A stretch of DNA of 64,000 bases from Mariniblastus sp. (GTDB lineage: Bacteria > Planctomycetota > Planctomycetia > Pirellulales > Pirellulaceae). Positions 28,395 to 37,626 of this stretch are shown here, piece after piece (positions within the stretch are counted from its first letter, which is position 1; every line of letters starts with the position of its first letter). The notes below the pieces were generated by a model that saw nothing but the letters and a program-made list of their open reading frames with translations, made no database searches and was not told the DNA's origin. Where the stretch lies: NCBI GenBank assembly GCA_022447605.1, contig JAKVBG010000006.1, positions 102,982 through 166,981 of the forward strand, written 5' to 3'. The position numbers and the translations under genes are program-made.

Positions 28395-29657
28395 CTAGTC
28401 CTCGCCGTCGGTCGTCACCTTCAGCCAACGGGCACAGGCAACCAGCGTCGAACCTTGCACCAGAACCGACAGGATCACGATAAAAAAGATAATATTGAAA
28501 ATGAGATGGGAGTTCTCAATCCCGTAGGCATAGGGAAACGTGGCCAACACGATCGGCACCGCCCCGCGCAACCCGACCCAGGAGATATACGTTATTTCAT
28601 TCGGTTTGACCCGCAGTGGCAGCAGGCAGCAAAAGACGCTGACCGGCCGGGCAACCAGCATCAGGAACAACGCCATCGCACTGGCAGCCAAAGCCACTGA
28701 CCAGAGATCGCCCGGATTGACCAATAGTCCCAACAGGATAAACATCGCGATCTGCGCCAACCAGCTCAGCCCATCGTGAAATCCGAGGACGCTTTCCTGG
28801 TTTCGTTTCAACCGATTCCCGACAACCACACCCGCCACGTAAACACTGAGGAATCCATTTCCATCGATCTGCTCGGCCAAGCCATAGGAAAGGAACCCGA
28901 ACGAAAGCACAAAAATCGGGTAGATGCCCCGCGCGGAGAACCTCAACCGGCTGACCATCGCGGCGCCCGCCCAACCGATCAGCATCCCGATCGCGGCTCC
29001 AAAAATCAACTGCTGAAACAGGTCCTTAACCACATACCAGGCTGAACCTTCCTGTCCCGAAATGAACTGCAGGATCGTGACCGTCAACAGGACCGCCATC
29101 GCATCATTGCTTCCCGACTCCAGTTCCAGCAGAGATCGCAGTCTCGGATTCGGTTGATCGTTGGCTGATCGAAAAACGGAAAAGACGGCTGCGGCGTCCG
29201 TCGAGGAAACGATCGCTGCCAGCAACAGGACTTCCACAAATGTCAGCCCTTCAAAACCGATGTCAAACCTCGTCAACTCGTTCAGGGCAAACCAGGAAAA
29301 AAGTCCGAGCAGCAAGGTCGTCAAAAGGACCCCTGCCGTCGACAGGATGATACCCGGAACCAGTACGGGTCGAACCGTATGCCACTTGGTTTCCAGGCCA
29401 CCGGCAAACAGAATCACCAGCAGGGCAACCTCCCCAATTCTTTTGGCGAGGTCAAAACTCTGGAATGGGACCCCGGTCCAGCTGGAGTTCCCGGTTACAT
29501 GAGCGATCCAGCCAAAGGAATCGGTCCCCGCCAGCATTCCCACCAACAGGAACAGTAACAACGCGGGAACCCCGACCCGGTTGGCAATCTTCGTCGCCAG
29601 GACGCCGACGAACAGCAACAAGCCGGCTACCAAGATTGGATTTTTTAGTTCGTCCAT
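28395..29657 (-). CDS. NhaP-type (CPA1) cation/proton antiporter
   Basis: A 420-residue integral membrane protein with about 12 hydrophobic segments. FAGGLETKW, the ion-site STDAAAVFSVF and ESGSNDAMAVLLT are characteristic of the CPA1 NhaP/NhaP2 subfamily, which exchanges Na+ or K+ for H+ across the inner membrane. The protein ends soon after the last helix; the cytosolic TrkA-C domain of longer NhaP2 proteins is missing. The ATG at 29657 lacks an obvious Shine-Dalgarno sequence. The CBS-HEPN gene lies upstream on the same strand, about 50 bases away, so co-transcription is likely. Confidence 0.9.
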   Translation of the reverse strand: MDELKNPILVAGLLLFVGVLATKIANRVGVPALLLFLLVGMLAGTDSFGWIAHVTGNSSWTGVPFQSFDLAKRIGEVALLVILFAGGLETKWHTVRPVLVPGIILSTAGVLLTTLLLGLFSWFALNELTRFDIGFEGLTFVEVLLLAAIVSSTDAAAVFSVFRSANDQPNPRLRSLLELESGSNDAMAVLLTVTILQFISGQEGSAWYVVKDLFQQLIFGAAIGMLIGWAGAAMVSRLRFSARGIYPIFVLSFGFLSYGLAEQIDGNGFLSVYVAGVVVGNRLKRNQESVLGFHDGLSWLAQIAMFILLGLLVNPGDLWSVALAASAMALFLMLVARPVSVFCCLLPLRVKPNEITYISWVGLRGAVPIVLATFPYAYGIENSHLIFNIIFFIVILSVLVQGSTLVACARWLKVTTDGED

Positions 29658-29709
29658 GGTCGTACGGGCGGCTCGAAAAAAAATAAAGCTGTTTCAATGA
29701 TCGGCGGTT

Positions 29710-30495
29710 TCAATCCGATTGAAACGTGTTTTGCAACATCGTCTCAAGATTGCGGGAAAGTTCAACTACCGCATCCCAGTCATTGACGATGATATCCTGG
29801 GAATGAGCCAGATCGTTCCGCAAGCGTTCCAGTCGCTTGCCAGCATCTTGAACCTGTCTTCGTGATTCAAACCGCGTTTGGTTCCGCAGCGGTTCATGGC
29901 GGGCGATGATCTGGCATTTATCGGAAAACTGCAGGCAATCAAGCAGCGTCACCGGCAACTTTCTCCGGGTCCTTTCGGCCCGCAGTTCTTCGGCCTTGGC
30001 CAACCGGCTTTCGGACAGATACGGTTTCCACTCGTCGTCCGACAGGCCGTCTTTGATCAAATCGTTCATCCGCATTTCGATCAGGGTGATCATGCCAAAC
30101 AACCACATTCGCACTGGCGGTTTCTGCAAGTCCGTCCGTGTCACAATCCCGCCAACAAACCCAAAAACGGATACAAAAAGGCGAGGCTGTTCCTGCAGGC
30201 GAGTTACCACTTCCGCCAGTGGCGTCGAAGTCTGGATTACCTGTTCTTCTTCAAACGGATGGATCGCCACCTGGCCGTCAGCATCCTGCAAATGTTCGCG
30301 ATCGACATAGCCGACCACGTGCCCGTGGTCCCTGACACCAATCACCACCAGCTGATGAGCGTCCATGAATTCCCGCATCCAATCCAACGATTCTGAAACA
30401 TCGCAAGAGACGAGTGATTCGGTAATATCATGAGCTGAAAACCCACTTCGGAAAACGTTCCGCAAACCGTCGACCGAAGACTGACTGAACCGCAA
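29710..30495 (-). CDS. CBS-pair protein with C-terminal HEPN-like domain
   Basis: A protein of about 261 residues. The N-terminal half looks like a pair of CBS domains (LVVIGVRDHGHVVGYVDREHLQ; VSVFGFVGGIVTRTDL), a ligand-sensing module. The C-terminal half is helical and ends with R-L-R-N-D-L-A-H-S-Q; R-N-D-L-A-H matches the R-x4-6-H signature of HEPN RNase domains. The start is unusual: TTG at 30495 has GAGGGAG six bases upstream, whereas TTG at 30525 has no site. No toxin partner is apparent. The position just upstream of the antiporter suggests a regulatory role, but an RNase or defence function is equally conceivable. Confidence 0.65.
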   Translation of the reverse strand: MRFSQSSVDGLRNVFRSGFSAHDITESLVSCDVSESLDWMREFMDAHQLVVIGVRDHGHVVGYVDREHLQDADGQVAIHPFEEEQVIQTSTPLAEVVTRLQEQPRLFVSVFGFVGGIVTRTDLQKPPVRMWLFGMITLIEMRMNDLIKDGLSDDEWKPYLSESRLAKAEELRAERTRRKLPVTLLDCLQFSDKCQIIARHEPLRNQTRFESRRQVQDAGKRLERLRNDLAHSQDIIVNDWDAVVELSRNLETMLQNTFQSD

Positions 30496-30759
30496 TGAAA
30501 ACTCCCTCGAGCGACCGATCGCCAAACGGACAAAACAAAGATAATGACATCAACAACCCATATTATTTCAATCCATGACACACTTTTTTGCAATTACCGA
30601 GGCTTGAAAGCGTCGATCTGACGGGGCCGAACCAGGCGCCGAGGCTCAGGCCAGCGCGTGAAGTCCGTTCAAACCGGCAAATACGCAGGATTTCCTGAGC
30701 CGAAAAGACCACGGCAACCAGGCCATCGATCGGAGAAGGAGGAACATCAGTGAAGTCGC

Positions 30760-31863
30760 TTAACGACGAAAGCCAGGGTCCGCTCCGGCGCGGCGCGGCG
30801 CCCCACCCTCCCAGACATCGAACTCGGCCCAGACTGGCAGATGGTCGGAGACCCGCAATGCCTGCTCCCGAGTGAGACGGAACACCGATTCCAAGCCGAA
30901 GACACCCCACCGCCCGGTAAACTCAACAGTACTGGGTGTGTAAAACAGGACGTTGTCGTACGCCTTAGTTTGTCGAGTGTTGGTGGTGACGCCCCCGCCT
31001 ACCACCCAGTGGAGCCCGGGCATCCGGGCGAATCGCCCCATCTGTCGTTCGCTCGCATTCAGATCACCCAAGAGGATCACGTCGTCTTCGTACGGCCTTG
31101 CGCGCTGCATCACTTCAAACACATCCGCCAAGGCAGCTATTTCCGTGGGAACATCATCCGGGTCGGTGTGCACATTGACCAGCCAGAAACTGAAGGCGCG
31201 GTCCGGTACCTGGGTGCGGGACCGGAAGCGGGCCACCAACGGTTCACGATGCATCAAATCCCGCGGGTCCTGGATCGTACCCGTCGAAGTCGGGTCATGT
31301 TCCACGCGATTGCTATCGAACACGAAGGCGTACTGCTCGGTACTGACGCTGCGACCCAGACGCGGACCGATGACGAACTGGTAGCGACTTCCGTCTGAAT
31401 TCAACATCTCGACCAGATCGGGAAGGATATTGTCGTCCTTGCCACGAATCTCCTGGATGGCCACGATGTCAAACTGACGGATGGTGTGGACGATGACCGA
31501 CATCACATCCGGCTTGGCCAATTTACTCTTGCCAAAGACCTGGATGTTAAAAGAGGCGATCAGCAGTTTGTTGGCGGGACGCGGGTGGGATGCCAGCGAG
31601 GCAGGGACCGAGGCATTGATCCGGGAAAGCTCATCCGCGTCGATGGCTTGGCGGGAATCGGCCTTGGGCAGCCGGTCCACCACGGCTCCCAAAACACGCT
31701 GCGCGCTTTGCACCAGGGGGCCAAGCACCGGCAGGTCCGGGCAGAGGAAACCGACCGCCCCCCCCACAGTAAGGAAGGTCATCAGCAGCCAGAGAAAGGT
31801 CGCGCGCAGGCTGCCCGCTTTGCCAGAACCCCGACGCTTCGAACGCGATTTCCTGTTAGCCAC
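30760..31863 (-). CDS. Membrane-anchored endonuclease/exonuclease/phosphatase (DNase I fold) protein
   Basis: A 367-residue protein with a basic N-terminus and one membrane helix (about 21-43), then a DNase I-like domain from about 100. Catalytic motifs are present: ASFNIQVFG, VAIQEIRG (metal-binding Glu), WLVNVHT, ILLGDLNAS (Asp/Asn) and the final SDHLPVWAEF with the Asp-His pair. Members cleave nucleic acids or phosphoesters; the substrate cannot be read from sequence. The start is GTG at 31863 with GGGAGG about 9 bases upstream. The C-terminal tail after the domain is short and Arg/Gly-rich. Confidence 0.87.
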   Translation of the reverse strand: MANRKSRSKRRGSGKAGSLRATFLWLLMTFLTVGGAVGFLCPDLPVLGPLVQSAQRVLGAVVDRLPKADSRQAIDADELSRINASVPASLASHPRPANKLLIASFNIQVFGKSKLAKPDVMSVIVHTIRQFDIVAIQEIRGKDDNILPDLVEMLNSDGSRYQFVIGPRLGRSVSTEQYAFVFDSNRVEHDPTSTGTIQDPRDLMHREPLVARFRSRTQVPDRAFSFWLVNVHTDPDDVPTEIAALADVFEVMQRARPYEDDVILLGDLNASERQMGRFARMPGLHWVVGGGVTTNTRQTKAYDNVLFYTPSTVEFTGRWGVFGLESVFRLTREQALRVSDHLPVWAEFDVWEGGAPRRAGADPGFRR

Positions 31864-32282
31864 CCGCTGGCCTCCCTGCCACCTATCACCACCGGTTCCT
31901 CCAACCGGTGATCGCCGACTGCTTCCCGGTTATCTTCTTGATTGGCACCACTCCGCGACGGGGAGTCGTACGCCCCGACTTTCGCCAAGGCCAGAACCAG
32001 GTTCGCTACTGTCTTGTTAATCGACTTTTCTCGGCCACGCAAGATCGTTCGCGGCAACGGCGGAAAAGAGCCCATCTGCCAGCAGCGCCGATCCCATGAT
32101 GGACCGGCCACCTGATCGACCGGTCAACTGCTGGCAATCATGAGCAGAGCGAACAGGAAATACCCGCTCCCCCGCCTCGACGAAATCCGTCATTGCAGCG
32201 AGATTGGCATCGATCAGGTGAGCCAAAAACATTTGTCGGCCGGGAGCATGGCCCAACACAGGCCCCCTGAAAAGAGACCGCT
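31864..32282. other. Intergenic region, no gene seen
   Basis: About 420 bases between two leftward genes. Several short open frames exist but none has a ribosome binding site or protein-like composition. It should hold the promoter of the DNase I-fold gene. Confidence 0.45.
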
Positions 32283-32861
32283 TTATTCGTTTTCCAGGTG
32301 TTCCGGGTGCTCGTGAAATTCACGTCCGCGGATCGGGTGCAGGTGCCCGTGAACCGAGGGAAGGTGTTCGATCAGGTCCTTGGCCTGCATCATCTCGTCG
32401 TGGCTACCGTGCACCACGACCAACTTGTGACCTTGTTTGACCAGTTGCTGGTAGTCGTCCGGGGTTGGCAGGTCCACCGAATCGTCCTCACCCGCATGCT
32501 CCAAACCGGCGACCGCTCCGTACAGGCCACCCGCCACTCCGCCAACGACGATCATCGCCAGGCCGGCACCGGGAAACGGGGTAAGCACAGCCGCAATGAT
32601 GGCACCGACCGCGCCGACGCCACTACCAACGACGGCCCACTTTTCTCCCCCACTGACAGCTGAATTGGTCGATGTCTCATGCACGGCGGGAGTTTTTACG
32701 TCGTGTGCTTCACGCTGGAAGTCTTCCGTCACCAACTCGATCCGGTCGGTTGGGAAGCCACCTTCATGCAGGGCATGCACAGCCGCAGAAGCCGAATCAA
32801 AATCCTCAAAGACGATCACCAACGCTTTGCCAGCGTGTTCGTTTTTTTCTTCGTTATTCAC
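32283..32861 (-). CDS. General stress protein-like (YflT/DUF1269-type) with glycine-rich membrane hairpin
   Basis: A 192-residue protein. The N-terminal segment KALVIVFEDFDSASAAVHALHEGGFPTDRIELV resembles the YflT-like domain, in which a ferredoxin-like unit precedes a glycine-rich region. Residues about 75-120 are Gly/Ala/Val-rich (a possible glycine-zipper membrane hairpin). The C-terminus is acidic and His-rich (HGHLHPIRGREFHEHPEHL). Function unknown. The start is set at GTG 32861, which has GGAGG seven bases upstream; the longer frame to 32900 lacks such a site. Confidence 0.65.
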   Translation of the reverse strand: MNNEEKNEHAGKALVIVFEDFDSASAAVHALHEGGFPTDRIELVTEDFQREAHDVKTPAVHETSTNSAVSGGEKWAVVGSGVGAVGAIIAAVLTPFPGAGLAMIVVGGVAGGLYGAVAGLEHAGEDDSVDLPTPDDYQQLVKQGHKLVVVHGSHDEMMQAKDLIEHLPSVHGHLHPIRGREFHEHPEHLENE

Positions 32862-32968
32862 GTCGCCTCCACCTTCAACACTGGAGCCATCTTTCCACAC
32901 TCTCTGCGTCCCGGGAATCGTTCGCCAGGACCCCGGTCATGGTCATGGACGACGCCAGGAAATTCGAA

Positions 32969-33043
32969 TCGGGCTGACAGGATTTGAACCTGCGACCTTT
33001 TGACCCCCAGTCAAACGCGCTAGCCAGACTGCGCCACAGCCCG
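32969..33043 (-). tRNA. tRNA-Pro(GGG)
   Basis: A full cloverleaf reads leftwards: acceptor CGGGCTG/CAGCCCG with C1-G72 as usual for bacterial tRNA-Pro, anticodon stem TTTGA/TCAAA around loop CTGGGGG (anticodon GGG), and T arm GCAGG-TTCAAAT-CCTGT. The 3' CCA is not encoded. Confidence 0.95.
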
Positions 33044-33204
33044 CATACCTCTGTTCCGCCAAACGGAACCGGATACGTAAAACGAGATTCTAGCATTGCA
33101 CCGGCTGGACACAAGTTCCCCGGTAACACCAGGCCACCAATCATGGGCCACTCAGAAGTGAACAAAGAGCATTCAGAACAGGGAAACACCCATAAACAGG
33201 GTGG

Positions 33205-35484
33205 TCAGGAGTCAATCGAGACTTCGCCCGCACTGGAAACGAATGCGATTCGCTGAAGACCGCCACTGAAATGACGGATGTCATGAATAAAATCGGACTC
33301 GCGCCCCTCATCGGCCACCTCGAACCCGAGGAAGACAACCGCCGCATCACGGGAAATATCCTGGATAATCTTGGCCGCGTCATGGCCAACGTGCACTTCG
33401 CAGACGGCATCGATGCGGGACGACTGGGTCAGGGATTTCAGGTGTTGCAACACATCCTCGCGGCCCGCTTCCGATTCAATCACCCGCATCAAACGAATCG
33501 TACGGCCACGCCAACCGGTGTTGTTGACCAACAAATGTGCCAGCATCAACATCAACTCGCCGTTCTTCTGCCCTCTCCACCAGACATCGATCGTGCCCGA
33601 AGGGATATCCCACGGATCCTCGACATCATCGGTCAATCGCATGACAATGATACTGCGACCGAGGTTGGCGACCGTCCGCAGGTTGGCGGAAAAAATATCA
33701 GTCCGGGACTCTTCACTCGGCCAGCCGATCAGGACCGTATTCGGCCGCAGGGCCCCCAGTCCGTGACACTGGACAAGTGACTCAACCCCATCGGCCAAGG
33801 TCGGTGAGACAATCACGGCCGGGAAAGCCTCCAGCGAACGTTCCCGGATAAAATTGCGCATCAATCGCTCCTGGTTGGTCCGGCGCTCAATCCGCTGATC
33901 CACATCACCCTCGATCACATGACCAATCGCCAGGATACCGTTGCCAGAAGTGAACCAGTTGCCGTAAATCGCCAAGCGTGGGCGGGCCCCGCTGGCCCCG
34001 CTCAGCGCCAGGATAATGGGCCGCCAGTTCTTCGGGTGGTAAAGTTGTTTCTCCAGTTTGAGCAAGCTTTTCCGGGTTCGCTCAAACAGCAATCCACTGT
34101 TGAGATCACCCCAGCGTGTCTCGACCTGTTTCTGCGCAATGAACAAGTAGATGACAGCCATCACCAACACGGATACCAGCGCCCAGAGCCAGTTGATCAG
34201 GATCATGACCGCGAAACATCCGACGGCCCCCGTCAAAGACAAGGTCCAATGCGAAAAATGAAAGCGGGGCCGGTAACTGGGATTCTTGGTAATCCCCTCA
34301 AAGAAAGTCGCCAGATTCAACAATCCATAAGTGATCATGAAGCACATCGTGATCAGCGGAGCGATCGTATCCAGATCGGCCAGCAAGATGCCAGCTTGGG
34401 AAATTGCAAAGGAGAGGATGATGGCTCGCCGCGGCTCGTTGACCGGGCCACTCCCCTTGGCGAAAAACTTGATGCGAGGAAAGATACCATCCTTACATAC
34501 CGCCTGCAGGATCCTCGGCGCGCCCATCATGCTGGCCAGCGCCGATGACAAAGTCGCGGCAAAGACGCCAGCGGTGATCAACAGTGGCCAAACGGAAATC
34601 TCTGAAATCACCAATTGGTTGAGATCAATCAGCTGTTCATGACGAGCGGCCCCACCCATCAAGACGGCCTGGCTCAGGTAGATCACCCCGGTCACCAGGA
34701 CCGCCGCAATCGTACCGCGGGGAATCGCCTTGGCCGGTTCGCGCAGATCACCCGACATGTTGGCGCCCGCCATGATGCCCGTCACGGCAGGGAAAAACAG
34801 GGCAAACATGGTATAGAAACTCTGGTTCGCCAAATAGTCAGGCGCCCAATTGGCCGCCAGCAGTTCCGGGTCGAACTTCTGGATCGCGCCGATATAAAAA
34901 GACAGCAGACTCAACCCCAACACGGCCAGAATAAAATACTGAACCCGGATCGCCCAACCTGCACCGAGGTAGACGCAGCCAAACACCACTACGTTGGTCA
35001 AGGTCGCAATCAGCCAGATCGGCAGACCCGGCATAAGGACGCCCACCACATCAGAAAAACCGATGACGTACAGGGCCACCGAGATGGCCTGGGCAAAAAA
35101 GAAGACAATCCCGATGGCGCCACCAAACTTGGCACCCAGGCTGCGACTGATCAGGAAATAAGCCCCGCCCCCTTCCACCCGTGTATTGGTGGCAATGGCA
35201 GACAGCGAGAAACTGGTCAATAGCGTAATGACCTTGGAGATCGCCACGATCAACAGCGCATAGAGCACGCCCGCGTTTCCCACGACGTAACCGAATCGCA
35301 GGAACATGATGACGCCCAGGATCGTCAACGTGCATGGCGTAAAAACGCCGCCCCACGTTCCGAACCCGGCAGTCGCAGTGCCGTTTATCGAATTAAGCTT
35401 GGTCCGGGAATCCAAGTCGGTTTGGGGGGGTGAGACAGGGAGTAGACGAAGCTTCGGATTATACCAAGGCGCACAGCGGTTCAA
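33205..35484 (-). CDS. Amino acid permease-fold cation-chloride cotransporter-like (SLC12-type) protein
   Basis: A protein of about 759 residues with roughly 12 membrane helices in the first two thirds and a soluble C-terminal domain. TAGFGTWGGVFTPCTLTILGVIMFLRFGYVVGNAG near the start, and VEGGGAYFLISRSLG, are like the Na-K-Cl cotransporter branch of the APC superfamily; bacterial members are of uncertain specificity. The C-terminal part (about 470-759) resembles the regulatory domain of that branch. The start is uncertain: the furthest in-frame start is TTG at 35484, no good Shine-Dalgarno sequence is visible, and no ATG occurs before residue 59, which lies inside helix 1. Confidence 0.82.
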   Translation of the reverse strand: MNRCAPWYNPKLRLLPVSPPQTDLDSRTKLNSINGTATAGFGTWGGVFTPCTLTILGVIMFLRFGYVVGNAGVLYALLIVAISKVITLLTSFSLSAIATNTRVEGGGAYFLISRSLGAKFGGAIGIVFFFAQAISVALYVIGFSDVVGVLMPGLPIWLIATLTNVVVFGCVYLGAGWAIRVQYFILAVLGLSLLSFYIGAIQKFDPELLAANWAPDYLANQSFYTMFALFFPAVTGIMAGANMSGDLREPAKAIPRGTIAAVLVTGVIYLSQAVLMGGAARHEQLIDLNQLVISEISVWPLLITAGVFAATLSSALASMMGAPRILQAVCKDGIFPRIKFFAKGSGPVNEPRRAIILSFAISQAGILLADLDTIAPLITMCFMITYGLLNLATFFEGITKNPSYRPRFHFSHWTLSLTGAVGCFAVMILINWLWALVSVLVMAVIYLFIAQKQVETRWGDLNSGLLFERTRKSLLKLEKQLYHPKNWRPIILALSGASGARPRLAIYGNWFTSGNGILAIGHVIEGDVDQRIERRTNQERLMRNFIRERSLEAFPAVIVSPTLADGVESLVQCHGLGALRPNTVLIGWPSEESRTDIFSANLRTVANLGRSIIVMRLTDDVEDPWDIPSGTIDVWWRGQKNGELMLMLAHLLVNNTGWRGRTIRLMRVIESEAGREDVLQHLKSLTQSSRIDAVCEVHVGHDAAKIIQDISRDAAVVFLGFEVADEGRESDFIHDIRHFSGGLQRIAFVSSAGEVSIDS

Positions 35485-35616
35485 TACGTACGAGATAACC
35501 GATCGGTCGGCAATTTACCCGTTTCAACCCGTGGTTCCAGTTTTTCCACGTTTTGGTATCAAATGTATTCTGCCAATTATTTACTTTTGTCTCTACCTAG
35601 AGGAATGATCGTACTG

Positions 35617-36531
35617 ATGGGTCAACATTTCGCCGATCGCCTGATGAATGACGTGGTAGCCAAACAAACTCCGCTGGTCGTCGGACTGGACCCGCGCTGG
35701 GAGCGACTGCCAGCCGCGTTCCGCGCCAACGGCGATCGCGGGGACTTCGTAGTAGAAGCTTACCGGCAGTTCTGTTGTGATATTATCGATGTGGTTCACC
35801 CGCTGGTCCCGGCCGTCAAACCGCAATCTGCCTTCTTCGAGCAACTGGGACCTCCCGGGTTAGCGGCGCTGGCCCAAGTCATCAATCACGCCCATCGTTA
35901 CGACCTGCAAGTCATCATGGATGCCAAACGGGGAGATATCGGGTCGACCGCCGAGGCATATGCCAGCGCGTACCTGGGCCGCAAGAGCCCATGGAGCTGT
36001 GATGCCCTCACGGTCAATCCATACCTGGGGGCGGACAGCCTGCAACCGTTTGTTGAACGCTGCCACCATCGCGGGGCCGGTCTGTTTGTCCTGGTCAAGA
36101 CATCCAACCCGGGGAGCCAGACATTACAGGAACAGGTCGTGGAGTCGGGGACCACGGTCTATCAGCAGGTGGCGCAAATGGTGGAAGGATTTAATCGCGA
36201 ACAACCGGGCAGTAAGGGCTACGGCTCGATCGGCGCCGTCGTGGGGGCAACCTACCCGGAGCAACTGGCCGAACTGCGGCAATCAATGCCCCACACCCTC
36301 TTCCTGATCCCTGGCCTCGGCGCGCAGGGGGGGACGGCCGCCGATGTGGCGGGCGGGTTCGATCCACAGGGACTGGGCGCCGTGGTCAACAGTTCGCGGG
36401 CGATTATCTTTGCCTACGAACGGGAAGAATACTCCGGCGCCAACGACTGGCAAGCAGCGGTCCAGCGAGCCACCGAAGATACGATCGAGCAATTGGCCGA
36501 GGGAACACCGGCCGGTCAACTGCGAAAGTGA
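35617..36531 (+). CDS. pyrF: Orotidine 5'-phosphate decarboxylase, type 2 (PyrF)
   Basis: A 304-residue OMP decarboxylase, last step of UMP synthesis. The catalytic motif MDAKRGDIGSTAEAY at 101-115 contains the essential Lys104 and Asp107. LVVGLDPRWERLP near 20 and AVKPQSAFFEQ near 66 are type 2 family signatures; this type is longer than E. coli PyrF, which fits. The ATG at 35617 gives the expected M-x-x-F-A-D-R-L start. AGAGGA lies 12 bases before it, directly against another ATG at 35605, so the start could be four codons earlier. It converges with the DUF6807 gene. Confidence 0.93.
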   Translation: MGQHFADRLMNDVVAKQTPLVVGLDPRWERLPAAFRANGDRGDFVVEAYRQFCCDIIDVVHPLVPAVKPQSAFFEQLGPPGLAALAQVINHAHRYDLQVIMDAKRGDIGSTAEAYASAYLGRKSPWSCDALTVNPYLGADSLQPFVERCHHRGAGLFVLVKTSNPGSQTLQEQVVESGTTVYQQVAQMVEGFNREQPGSKGYGSIGAVVGATYPEQLAELRQSMPHTLFLIPGLGAQGGTAADVAGGFDPQGLGAVVNSSRAIIFAYEREEYSGANDWQAAVQRATEDTIEQLAEGTPAGQLRK

Positions 36532-36585
36532 CGTGGCCGCGGGAAAACGGACGCTCCGCTCATCCAATACAACCTGGCCCACACT

Positions 36586-37548
36586 TCAGTCGGCAAAGTC
36601 CTGAAAGTACGCTTCCACCTCGTCGACCGATCGCTCACCTTGATAGAATACGACTCGGTAGCGAAGGGTGAGTGGTTCTCCCGGCTTCAAGCGGTAATCA
36701 CCCGCCCCCTTGGGCTGCCTCTTGAAATAGTGGTAGCCGAACGGGTTGGCGGCCACCAATCCGTATTCGCGTGCATGCCAGGTGGTCGGGTGCCGCAGGT
36801 TGGATGGGTGATCCAGCATGGCAATTCCCACCGGCTGGCCATCCACTTTGCCATAGTAGTCAACCCACTTGGCGGATTTCCCCCAGACCGGCTTGCCCGT
36901 GTCACCGGCGCTGTTGCGGGCGCTGCCAAAGACCTCCTGGACTCCCTGTTTTTCGTTAGCCACCAGTCGCAAGTCGGGATGGGTCCGGATGGCAAACGTC
37001 CCTTCCTTGGTGTCACCCAGCAGGACTTCTTGATCCGCAGCCCGCAGCACGTACTCGCAATCGATCCAACGGGCGGAATCGTCCGCCCCGAATTCGAATT
37101 TTCCCTCGACCACCAATAAAGGTTTCTTACTGACCGGGTGAAGCCAATGATCCGTCACGGTAAATCCCCGCTGCGGATCAAACTGATCAAAAGAGACATG
37201 CTCAATGGCACCCGCCTCCTTCCAGAAGTCGATTCCATCCACCGCCCCGTGGGCAAACCAGACGGATTTGTGATGTGGGTGATCGCTCGCCTCCCCGTCC
37301 ACTTTTTGCATCGGGTAAGCGCGGGTCATCGGTACCTGACCCGGCCCGAGTACCGGGAAAAAGATCGGCCGGGCGTAACCTCGAAAATCATATTTCGCAA
37401 ACAGGTCGTCACCGACCTTGATCACGACCTGACCCTCTTCTTTTTCCAGTGAAATGTTGTTCGCCTGCGGGACAGCCATCGTCCGGGACGGGCCCATCGC
37501 TGCCAGAAACAGCAGCCCCACGACCATCATCAATCGTTCACTCTTCAT
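36586..37548 (-). CDS. Exported DUF6807 / PmoA-like protein
   Basis: A 320-residue protein with a signal peptide (about 1-25). It shows the pattern of the planctomycete family annotated as methane oxygenase PmoA-like (DUF6807): DFRGYARPIFFPVLGPGQVPMTRAYPM, DHPHHKSVWFAHGAVDGIDFW, and ARSAGDTGKPVWGKSAKWVDYYG-like segments. Despite the name these are not shown to be methane monooxygenases; the His cluster HPHHKS suggests a metal or sugar site (inference). GAGGCGGTGA lies before the ATG at 37548. It follows the thioredoxin-like selenoprotein gene on the same strand, about 80 bases away. Confidence 0.82.
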   Translation of the reverse strand: MKSERLMMVVGLLFLAAMGPSRTMAVPQANNISLEKEEGQVVIKVGDDLFAKYDFRGYARPIFFPVLGPGQVPMTRAYPMQKVDGEASDHPHHKSVWFAHGAVDGIDFWKEAGAIEHVSFDQFDPQRGFTVTDHWLHPVSKKPLLVVEGKFEFGADDSARWIDCEYVLRAADQEVLLGDTKEGTFAIRTHPDLRLVANEKQGVQEVFGSARNSAGDTGKPVWGKSAKWVDYYGKVDGQPVGIAMLDHPSNLRHPTTWHAREYGLVAANPFGYHYFKRQPKGAGDYRLKPGEPLTLRYRVVFYQGERSVDEVEAYFQDFAD

Positions 37549-37626
37549 GCATCACCGCCTCGGCATCAATGCTAAAAACCATCGACCAGGCAAAGGCCAT
37601 GCCCCGGCAGGAACAAGGCCATTGGC

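Noticed and set aside
32017..32259. 80-codon minus-strand frame in the gap after the DNase I-fold gene
   Set aside because: No ribosome binding site or recognisable pattern; I could not support it as a gene.
33037..33204. Integration site at the tRNA-Pro gene
   Set aside because: No integrase or direct repeat of the tRNA 3' end was seen nearby.
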